This document shows positions 55,678 to 64,000 of a stretch of DNA of 64,000 bases, piece after piece; positions within the stretch are counted from its first letter, which is position 1, and the number at the start of each line of letters is the position of its first letter. The DNA lies in contig WJXW01000019.1 of assembly GCA_015832175.1 (NCBI GenBank), forward strand, positions 372,001-436,000. The letters are read 5' to 3'. The position numbers and the translations under genes are program-made. Source of the stretch: Paraphaeosphaeria minitans (lineage: Eukaryota; Ascomycota; Dothideomycetes; Pleosporales; Didymosphaeriaceae). The notes under the pieces were generated by a model that was not told where the DNA came from, did not search any database, and saw only the letters and a list, made by a program, of their open reading frames with translations.

Positions 55678-56979
55678 ATGAGCGTCGCAAAAGGAGCATG
55701 GTGGGATGCTTGCAACCTGCCAGGAATGCCCAGCATGGCTCCTTCAGAGGATCAAATCAATCTTTTCAACGGTTACTTACCGTTAAGCAGCAATTATCAG
55801 AGGAAAAGGAGGGGCTGTTGAAGTTCCTAGTCCGTGTGCCTGAAAGCGTTGTGTCCGGACGCACTCCGGCGGGGAAATGTGGATTCATGATCTCATTGAG
55901 TGGTGGTGGGTTCGTGAGTTTATTCCTGGCCGCATTGATGTCTTGCTAAAACAACGCAGACAGCACAAAACCCAGACTTTCCGCCATGGCGGAAGGTGCA
56001 CCACCGTCCGATTCTAGCCGCCAAACCGATCATCGTCGCCCCTCATTACCTTCTAATACCCGAGCATTCTTCATCCGAGATGAACACATATATGAAGCAT
56101 GCGTGGACCTGGATCTTTGAGGGAGGCTTCCAAAAGTGGATGGATAGGGCTTTCCCTCACATGAAAGGTCCTGTGAACGTCAAAGACTTGTTCTTGGAAG
56201 CTCAGAGCGCAGGCTGTCATTGGGCTTTGCATCTGTGGAGCACACGAAAAGATGTAAACATCGTTGCCATGTACCTTCAATACCCAATGGTGGACGGATA
56301 CGCACGCACCTATGATCAGGAGTACCGTGGCAGAACATTCGACCGGACATCTCTCCATGAACTTGCCCTGCGTATCTTGGCAGATGTTGCGTTGTGGCGT
56401 CTGGAAAACCCGAACCAGCAACAGATTGGCAGAACGCCTCCTGCAGGAATGGGAAATTTGCCATATACGGCGACGCGAACGGAAGTGCGTATTGCGGGCA
56501 GATCAGTGATAGTGTCACTCTGGTGGCTCTTGTTTCGAGGTCCTAGCATGAAGGACTACCTGGAACATTGGAAAACGGGATCTTTTCCTCCCATCAAAGA
56601 TCAACGCCATGCCGTAACGGTGACGATCAGTCCAGCCCTCATTCGGGTTGCCGTCGGGGATAATCTGGAATTCCTTGGTTGCAAGTGGAACGACGAGCTC
56701 AAAGCGCTCGAATGCGAGGTGGAATACACACCTATTCCCAAGCCAGAATACGTTCCTAGAATTTTTTCCAACCACGGGAATGAAGATGTGAACTGTCCAG
56801 TGACGGACACAGCGGAGTTTATCAGCAGCCTCCAGCAGTTGTTTCCAGGTGGCCTAGTCAGGGATGAGGACAATATAATTGTGGAGGACGAGACACCTGG
56901 GTACGATAACTACATGGGAGCTAGGGAACAAATGTCAAAGATCGTCAGTCATCTAGGATGGAACCCGATGGTGTCGTGA
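55678..56979 (+). CDS. Alpha/beta-hydrolase-fold protein with altered catalytic motifs
   Basis: Three exons, 55678-55771, 55801-55913 and 55960-56979, are phase-consistent and give 408 residues. It resembles the hydrolase_3 family: VRVPESVVSGRTPAGKCGF leads to the oxyanion region, here ISLSGGGF where the family has HGGGF; then IIVAPHYLLIPEHS. The nucleophile elbow reads EAQSAGCHWA where GDSAG is usual, so the Ser is kept. A GYDNYMGAREQ end is seen, and I could not point to a catalytic His. Enzyme activity is therefore doubtful. The first intron would be only 29 nt (55772-55800, GTTACT...CAG), below the normal fungal minimum, so exon 1 is uncertain; the second (55914-55959, GTGAGT...GCAG) is normal. 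Confidence 0.6.
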
Positions 56980-57298
56980 GTCCTGGAGATAGCGGCAACC
57001 CTTCAACAGGTAAAGCTGCGATTAGGAAAATTTGGCCTCAACGCCTATTACAATCCAGCTGCAATGATATTCACATATCTGTGATCCAGCCAACGCGTGA
57101 TTCATGAGCCCCGCACTAGCTATGAGATCGGTAGCTGCATGCGACGGACGGCTGGGGCGGACTGCAAGCTGAGTTGATTCCTGCACTAGACGAATCGGCC
57201 ATCTAGCTACCCGGTCGCCGCTTCGCAGCCAACTCATCTCACTCTTATCTACTCTCGACTGAAGTGCGGCCGCTCTCACTCCACCAAGTCCGACCATA

Positions 57299-58893
57299 AT
57301 GTCTTCTTTGCGATGTTTTCTCTGCCAGAGCTCATCGGATGAAGAATCTAGCTCTGAAAAAGAATCCATGCACACACCGCTTCTCCTAGAACACCAGTAA
57401 GCTTTACGAATGACTTCCCAAGCAGCTGCTGATATAAAAGACCATGTCCGGAGCCACGATATTTCCGACCGACGTCTGACGGACGGCATCTCATCAGATT
57501 TAGCCACATCCATCCGCTCCCCTACTTCCCAGGCCATTGTTCCGTCCCCCCTTTGTCGTTTTATCGCCTCTACGCAAACAATGCAGTATTCGATTTTGCC
57601 GCATAGAACGTCCAGCAGTGGTATGGGAAAGTCTCCGTCGCTTTGAGTTGCGGACCGGGGTTACCCTCGGTCCCAGTGCACGCGTACGGTTTTCAAACTC
57701 AAGGACCTACGTTAAAGAATCAGATACATCATAAGGTTGAGGGGCGAGTCTTAACGAAAGCATTACTGTTCGGGTTTAAGGATCCGAGAGATTCCAATGC
57801 ATTTCGGCGTCCATCAATGGATTGGATCGATCGAGTTACAAACAGCGACATGTTCTGCAAACGATACTTCGAAGCTGCTGACAGTCTTGCCATATATCTG
57901 TTCAAAAGCGCGCTTGGGCTCCGAGCAGAAACCGCAGAAAGTACCCAGCTCCTCAGATATACCCGTCATCTCGTCACTGTAACCTATATCCTTGCACGTA
58001 CGATAAGCATCGACAACGTTGACAACGATCCCATTGAGGGGATTCAGAGCTCCCGCCTTCTCAGCCGCCAGGCTAAGAGCGTCCTAGTCCCTCTCCAGGA
58101 GACGATTTTGACTTGCGTATTGCAGAATATCGAGCGGGTGTCCTTCTCCCGAAATAGCAAAGACTGCGCCGTTGCATTCTTCTGTGTAATCCTTATCTGC
58201 ATGGCATTTGAAGACCAGCAGAAGACCCTACTTATGGTGCTCGACAACCACAGGGATGAGATGACTGAAGACTGCCTTCAGGGTCCCAAAAATGAATTCC
58301 TAGCGGATTGGAAGCGTGTCGATGAGCTCGCAGGGTCTGTCATACAATTCTTTCTACAGATTCAGAAGGGCGCCCCCTTGAAGAGTCTGGAGAGGTTTGC
58401 TTACCTGATGGAAGAAAATTGTACGTAAACCAGTCCCTATACATGATGCTGATGATAATGGTTATTAGATGAGTTGCTTGTGAAGAAAAGAGATATGTTC
58501 GTATATCGGAAAAACATGGACGCAAGCACCTTGAGATTGGTCAGCCGATTTTTGCTTCAAGTGTTCAAACGAAGCGATCCAAAAGATCGAACTTGGAAGA
58601 TAAACTGGCACTTCTGCATGGTAAGCTGGTTTGTACACTCTATGGGCTCGTGGTTGATCGCATTATAGACAATTACCGCATTAATCGCTGTCCCTGTTAC
58701 CATTTTCGTTGTCCTATGCTGGACTTCTTATATGAAATATCATGGTGAAACTAAGAAGGAGGAACTTGGACTTCGCGTACTTGGGGGAATCGTAATATGT
58801 GTATATTTTCCTGTCATGCTGTGGATTCTACTCTGTGCCTGGAGATTTCGGCAGATACGGTTGGCTCGCAAGAATCGGTATTTCATCAGATAA
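57299..58893 (+). pseudogene. Two-TM-tailed protein of unknown function with one nonsense codon
   Basis: Four exons, 57299-57396, 57441-58420, 58469-58620 and 58669-58893, join in phase to about 484 residues except for one TAG at 57604-57606, inside VFDFAA*NVQQWYGK. The N terminus has MSSLRCFLCQSSSDEE. The main body contains KALLFGFKDPRD and MDWIDRVTN, FKSALGLRAETAESTQLL and a Leu-rich helical region. The C terminus has two hydrophobic segments (ALIAVPVTIFVVLCW and GGIVICVYFPVMLWILL) ending in a basic RKNRYFIR tail, so it is probably a membrane anchor. I do not recognise the family. The stop could be real or an error. Confidence 0.6.
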
Positions 58894-59108
58894 AACAATC
58901 ACGCATCATTCTTGAATGGCGTCTTCATTGGGACCGACAGCTTTGCATGGAGTGATGACGCCGTTAGTAGCACGGAGTGGAGAAGGGAACCGCTAAGAGG
59001 GGGCCTGTGGGACTATATCCGATGCCAATGATAGATACTACCGGCTCATTGGCGGATGTTATCGTCGTGGATCCCAAAAAGACAAAGAAACGCACAGGGC
59101 AAAGCTCG

Positions 59109-59117
59109 AGGGTATAA
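59109..59117 (+). promoter_or_regulatory. TATA-like element GGTATAAAA
   Basis: A TATAAAA word lies about 90 bases before the small ORF at 59205. It is the only support for a promoter here. Confidence 0.3.
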
Positions 59118-59204
59118 AACGCAGGAAGTCGCCATGGTTTCGCGTTTATCTTTCTCTCGGATTTGGTGTACGAGGTGCTTAAAATCAGTGCAGATCATGC
59201 AACT

Positions 59205-59315
59205 ATGGAACTCCCCCTAGCTGTGAGTATCCTTGGGGATGCGGCTTACACTACTGAGGATCGGCTACGAAGCTATGGGCAGGTACGGGAACGAGCCAGC
59301 ATGGAACAGTGGTAA
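59205..59315 (+). CDS. Possible 36-aa ORF, weak
   Basis: MELPLAVSILGDAAYTTEDR is followed by a Ser/Arg/Gln-rich end and TAA. The sequence then continues open in another frame through a GTAAGA donor and a TTCAG acceptor only 21 bases apart, which is too short for an intron. It may be an exon of a larger gene. Nothing else is known. Confidence 0.2.
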   Translation: MELPLAVSILGDAAYTTEDRLRSYGQVRERASMEQW

Positions 59316-59915
59316 GACAACTTTCTGTTCAGGAGTATGGCGATGACACTAGAAACTACCGAAATCTATGAGAAACCCGGCACACGGGCGCGAACTTTCC
59401 ATCCTCTTAGCCGCTGAGGTTCTTTGCATGAGTGGACAGAGCTTTGTGCCACCCAAAAGGCTGTGGCATAGACTGTGCGCAATGCAACTAGATATTGATT
59501 TCACATGGTGATGATCCTTCTCCACCTGGGCAGCCTGAACAAGTATCGCTCGTTGATCAGGCTCGCGATTCGCGTCCTTAATCACGCCTCCTGTGCGCCA
59601 GATCCAGGTCTAGCGTAACGCGCACACGCGGTCAACCCAGGATATGTTATTGCTTCACATCGCTAAGACGTCGCTGACGTCTAGACTCCCAGCGGTTGTG
59701 CGTTATTCAAAACCATCCAACACCAGACCTTCCGGTTTTGTGCCGCCATGCGTCCGGGCCGCGCACCTCCTCTACACCCAGCTGCTAATCAGCTGCAGGA
59801 CCTGCACCAATCGGACTTAGAATACGGGAGCGCCTCATCCGAACTGTTAATGCGGATAAGAACCACGCCGCGCCCACCACTTCTACTGCAGATTTTTTGG
59901 CTTTTTGTCTTCACC

Positions 59916-60343
59916 ATGGCCAATTCCTCCGCTGTCAGTCGCCCATCGTCATTTCCGTTAATTATTGGGGATGGAGATATTGTTCCTCTCGAAGGCGGTG
60001 ATTACCGAATTACCTATATGACCGCCCCACATAACGGCAGTATACCTGCTCTTCAAGGTATTCAAATCCTTGAAAGTCAAACAATTGAGGCCAAAAAGCA
60101 CGAAAACGGCGCTGAGGTCGTAGCAATTCGGATTTCAGGAAAGGACATGGAAGAAGTGAAGAGACGTTTAAATATGCAGGAGGAACAAGGTACGCCTTAT
60201 ATTCGCGATAAGCTCAATAACTAACACACCCAGATCGTTGGAGTGAATGGAAGAATTGGAGTGATGGTTTCTATCAGGATCGTCAAGAAGCTTCTGATCG
60301 CTTCAGGATTTTTTTTATGGGCCGCGGAAATTCTTCTGAATAG
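59916..60343 (+). CDS. Small two-exon hypothetical protein, 127 aa
   Basis: Exons are 59916-60189 and 60234-60343. The intron (GTACGC...CTAACACACCCAG) has a perfect CTAAC branch and is phase 1. The ATG at 59916 (MANSSAVSRP) was chosen over an upstream in-frame ATG because the family-like part begins there. The protein is a mix of beta-strand-like stretches (PLEGGDYRITYMTAPHNG, GAEVVAIRISG), then a helical EEVKRRLNMQEEQ, and a Trp-rich end (DRWSEWKKWSDGFYQ). No family recognised. Confidence 0.55.
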
Positions 60344-60551
60344 AAGGATGGAGAGTTTCCAATTGTTATCACCTTGATTTCCTTTTCCCTCAGTGACGTA
60401 TATACCGCCACAGGGGTATGGCCCGTGCTCTCGCCAGGATCAAGGCAAAATAACAGAGTCAATACTTATATATCTGTGACTCGTCTTTGTAACATCTTCT
60501 CGTTCTATCAGTATGGACGTCTCACGTGCTTTTTAACGCCTGCTCCTGCAG

Positions 60552-61118
60552 TGGGCGTCTTATTTCGACACGAGGGATCAACACCGGTTCAGGCAGACAA
60601 GGTCTATCGCACGATACGCATTTGAAATTGAACATTCCTCAAAAAAGAGTATAGTCATTGATAAGCTCTTATGTCAGACCCTCAAGCATTTCTACAGTCT
60701 TGCACGACTACCTGATCGTGTCGAGCTCCATCTGTTAGAATTCGTCTTTATATCTTGCCACGAAGTCCATACACTTGGACATGTCAACATTGAGTGTGGG
60801 TCACTTTTCGAGAAGATCGAAAAGTTCCAGGATCGAGTCTTTGGACAAGTACCTCATATGTTTGCAGACGCTCATGAAGCACTGTGGGAGGTACTATCGA
60901 ATTTGACGAGACTACAGACGCACCTCGGATACCACTACCACCCGGTTTATAACCAAGTCAGCAAGTTTATCGATATCTTTCCTGGTTTCTCGTCTCAGAG
61001 AATTGTTCTGTTTAGGATTGGATGCAAAGCTATCATTTGTTCCGGCGACTGGTTCGAGAAAGGATGGCGATCGAACATACAGTTGGTACCTATAGATCCC
61101 AGGTACAGTTTGTGGTAG
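60552..61118 (+). CDS. Hypothetical protein exon, upstream exon not found
   Basis: After an acceptor CCTGCAG, the frame is open for 188 codons from WASYFDTRDQHRF to a TAG at 61116. The reading includes LLCQTLKHFYSLARLPDRVE, FISCHEVHTLGHVNIEC and IDIFPGFSSQRIVLFRIGC. It looks like a globular, mostly helical protein. The first exon was not located. No family recognised. Confidence 0.4.
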   Translation, partial: WASYFDTRDQHRFRQTRSIARYAFEIEHSSKKSIVIDKLLCQTLKHFYSLARLPDRVELHLLEFVFISCHEVHTLGHVNIECGSLFEKIEKFQDRVFGQVPHMFADAHEALWEVLSNLTRLQTHLGYHYHPVYNQVSKFIDIFPGFSSQRIVLFRIGCKAIICSGDWFEKGWRSNIQLVPIDPRYSLW

Positions 61119-61565
61119 TCTAATACGTTTACAGCCTTATGAGATGTGAAGAAGTAGTATGGGTTGGATCGGGCTCCGATTGGGCTGCAGCCCGCCGACG
61201 CAGAGTTAGTAGAGGCGCCTACGGCAGAGGTGTCCGCTGTCGATACTAGTGTCGAGTCATTAGTCAGGGATAGCATTCAGCACGAGATAATAATGACTAA
61301 CATTTTGTTACACCGTCGATATTGAACTTGAGTCCATCGACTTCGGAAATGGAAGCTGGATATTGCGGGGTGCATGATGAACAGGCTAGCTCTCATTTGG
61401 TGTTAGAGGATGACCAGGGTGACGGGTTGGTTGGCTGGCATAATCGAGCTTCCCTATCGGAGCTGTTCGATCTTTCCAGGTGCATATTGAGCTCCGCACA
61501 TTAAGAACGCTTTGCTCCCAGTTCCATCCTGTTATCATCCGACCATCTCCCAACTTCAAGTCATT

Positions 61566-63823
61566 ATGCGAATCTCTTACGAAGCCTTTTTCGACTGGGC
61601 GTATGCCCCTGCTATCCTACTCGGCCATTTGCTTACGCTGGTAATCGAATTATGCACACTTCAGAAAGCGGTCACGATGGGCCCAAAGAAACGAGGTCTG
61701 TTGACGCTGTTGATGTTCGCTATTACCCTGAGCTACGCTGTCGAGGTTTTCTTCAGATCGGACCAACGTAGCTCTGAAATATTCCGTGCGTTCACCGTGG
61801 CTTCATTATGGTTCGGCTTGGCGATTGTTTTGTGCCGGGTTGAATGCCTGCTATGGAGACCATATGTTCGTCTTTTCGGCTCTGTCGCTCGCCCCGGAAG
61901 GATACTTGGATGCTGTCCCTCTTTGCTTCCGCATCATGAGATCCGTGATTACCCTCGCACTGTCAATCAGTACTCTTCTCGTATCCACGGAGCGGCATCT
62001 AGATGAAGAAGCACCGTTACTACTCGGACACGGCAATGCATCACGAGAACTTGCGGAGCCAGACAACTGGATTGAATACCTGCAAGGATTCGTACTATTC
62101 ATGCCACATCTGTGGTCATTGCACGACTCGAAGTTCCTCTGTGCCCTGGCTGTGCGTAGTGTTGTTGTACTCGTGGATCGTTACCTGAAAATTTACGTCC
62201 CCGGGCAGCTGGGTCTTGCTTTTGATAAGATTGTTCCGGGTTCAGGAGAAATGCCTTGGGGAAATATCGCCTTGTGGTCAATCGGTCAATTGCTCGACAG
62301 TCGCGCTGGATCGGAAATCCCTGGCAAGCTTGCAAGTAGTCACATTCAGAACATGACCGAGGAGAAAGCTAGGATACGGTCCCTCGAACATCTCCTGCGT
62401 CTTGACTCTAGCTTCCAGGTGGCCAAAAGTACTGGAGACATATTGGAATCAAATACATCAAGCTGGATCGTTGAACAGCCTAGCTGAAGCTGTGCTCTTC
62501 CAGGTTTTCCCGGTCTTTCTCGATCTCGTCATCGCACTGGTATATGTCAACATCCTATTTGGTATTTACCCGACTTTGGCTATCCTTAGCATGTCAGCAA
62601 TCTACATCTCGACGGGTACCGCTACAAGCTCTTGGATACAACAACAACAGAGGATGTTGAACGAAACCAGCCGCACCCAAAGCAAGGTGGAACACGACGT
62701 TGTTTCAAACTGGTATACAGTCGTATGCTTCGACCGCATCAAAGATGAAATAGTGCACTACGCCGCCGTGGTTCGAGATCGCCTTGACACTTCACACAGG
62801 AAGAATTCTCGATTCCTAATTGCTGTCGGGATGCAAGACTGTATCATGCAAGCGGGGAGCACTGGATGTGTCATTCTGATCATGCGACAGGTTTCCACAA
62901 ACCAGACCTCGATTGGCATGCTAGTGAACTTCATGTTCTACTGGAATCCCATCAGGAGTACTGTAAAGCAACTTACAAATTCCTACGAAATGATCAGCAA
63001 CATACTTGCATGTGCGGAAGAGATTCTTCGGTTTCACTTCACAGAACCTTCTGTGATTGATGCTGAATTTGCAAAGGATTTAGTCGTCGCCAATGGAGAT
63101 ATTAGGTTCCATAATGTTGGCTTCAGTTATGAGCGCGGCAGGACGATTATAGAGAGATTGGATCTCTCAATAGGAGCTGGCCAGACCATTGCCTTTGTAG
63201 GAGAGAGTGGCGGTGGGAAGTCCACTATCCTTGGGCTCCTCCTCCAGTTTTACGACGTATGCAAGGGGCCTATCACGATAGATGGCCAGGATATACGCAA
63301 AGTGACACTTTCCAGCCTCCGGAAAGCTATTGGAATTGTGCCTCAGAACCCCGAGCTTTTCAATAAATCTATCCTGGAAAACGTTCGCTACGGTCGCTCA
63401 AATGCTACAGATGATGAAGTGGAGACTGCGTGCAAGGCAGCTGCTATCCACGATCGCATCATCGAATTCTCGGCTGGTTACGATACAGTTGTGGGAGAGG
63501 GAGGAGTTCGAATGTCTGGTGGAGAGCGTCAGCGCCTGGCCATTGCGCGCATCTTACTCAAAAACCCTAAAGTTGTTTTGCTGGATGAAGCCACATCAGC
63601 CGTTGATGCAGAAGCGAAGATACAGAAAGCGGTTTCGGATCTAAGCTCTGGTCGAACTACAATCATAGTCGCACACCGGCTGTCGACTATTGTCAAAGCG
63701 CATCACATCTTGGTGGTGCATAAAGGCATAATTGTTGAGAATGGTACACATGATGACCTGCTGGCAAAGAAGGGCAGGTACGACGCACTTTGGAAGCAGC
63801 AGACTCTGACAAAGGAAGATTGA
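61566..63823 (+). pseudogene. HMT1-type ABC half-transporter with two frame disruptions
   Basis: The ATG at 61566 (MRISYEAFFDWAYAP) opens an N-terminal membrane domain. The ABC membrane domain follows (DRYLKIYVPGQLGLAFDKI, FFxVFPVFLDLVIALVYV), then an NBD with Walker A GESGGGKST, Q-loop IGIVPQNPELF, signature MSGGERQRLAIARILL, Walker B VVLLDEATSAVD and H-loop AHRLST. The family exports heavy-metal conjugates or haem-type substrates, usually at the vacuole. Frame is lost between about 61855 and 61905 (frame 3 to 1) and again near 62452, where one extra A in TCAAATACA shifts GDILES into IHQAGSLNSLAEA. The C-terminal 450 residues are intact. These may be real lesions or assembly errors. Confidence 0.75.
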
Positions 63824-63844
63824 TTGTCACAATCTAGTCAACGG

Positions 63845-64000
63845 CTACTGTGCCTGCTTTATCCTATCGTCTTCGAGTACGCTTTTCAAATCACGTACGT
63901 AGACAATGTAGTCCTTCACCCTAACCGGATTGATACGGAGTGGAATTTGCTTTTCCATATCCGATATCACCTGCTGTACTTGATACGCGTTCGAAGCTGT
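63845..64000 (-). CDS. 3' end of an unrecognised gene (cut by window edge)
   Basis: On the minus strand the frame is open from the window edge to a TAG at 63845-63847, 51 residues. It reads AYQVQQVISDMEKQIPLRI then YIVYVRDLKSVLEDDRIK. It is convergent with the ABC transporter, 21 bases apart at the stops. No family is assigned. Confidence 0.45.
   Translation of the reverse strand, partial: TASNAYQVQQVISDMEKQIPLRINPVRVKDYIVYVRDLKSVLEDDRIKQAQ

Overview
The window looks like an accessory, transposon-rich stretch of a filamentous ascomycete genome, most likely a Dothideomycete (Pleosporales-like). The basis is: 45-120 nt GT-AG introns with CTAAC/CTGAC-type branch sites, fungal gene families (AKR7 reductase, ULD ubiquitin-like protein, 2EXR/F-box-like protein, Myb-like protein, HMT1-type ABC half-transporter), fungal transposons (Tad1-like LINE, Fot1/pogo, Tc1-like) and a relic of a telomere-linked RecQ helicase. 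I saw no rRNA, convincing tRNA or CRISPR array. The class assignment is inference.

Layout. 0-5.5 kb: the 3' end of an unrecognised gene, a nucleoside 2-deoxyribosyltransferase-like gene on the minus strand, and long stretches without a supportable gene. 5.6-8.7 kb: an intact DD34E Tc1-like transposase and a convergent 555-aa protein of unknown function. 9.3-10.5 kb: a small two-exon orphan gene and a fold-back/MITE-like array of TGTCAGAT motifs. 11-14.5 kb: an F-box-like pseudogene with three in-frame stops, and a secreted Thr-rich protein rebuilt from six minus-strand exons, four of them very short. 15.4-21 kb: an intact AKR7 aldo-keto reductase (six exons, one GC-AG intron), a frameshifted ULD gene and an intact six-exon beta-lactamase-like serine hydrolase. 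21.6-29 kb: a frameshifted gene with a PD-(D/E)XK-like motif and the relic of the telomere-linked RecQ-like helicase.

29.5-44.6 kb is a transposon nest: a decayed Fot1-like copy with an overlapping Zn2Cys6-type ORF, a LINE with gag, endonuclease, RT and RNase H regions ending in a (TTGA)n tail, a pogo-like element, and a second Fot1-like copy abutting a (CCAA)n tract.

44.7-64 kb is a gene-rich accessory block: multi-membrane-span proteins, a probable pseudokinase, a Cys-rich small protein, an alpha/beta-hydrolase with altered catalytic motifs and a duplicated 3' tail, a Myb/SANT protein without a visible start, several small hypothetical genes, a two-TM-tailed protein and an ABC half-transporter. 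The right edge cuts a minus-strand gene.

A recurring theme is that otherwise well-preserved, intron-containing genes carry one or two small lesions (a single-base indel or one nonsense codon). This fits recent decay of an accessory compartment, but some could be assembly errors. Exon coordinates below were worked out by hand from splice motifs and reading-frame continuity and have no transcript support.
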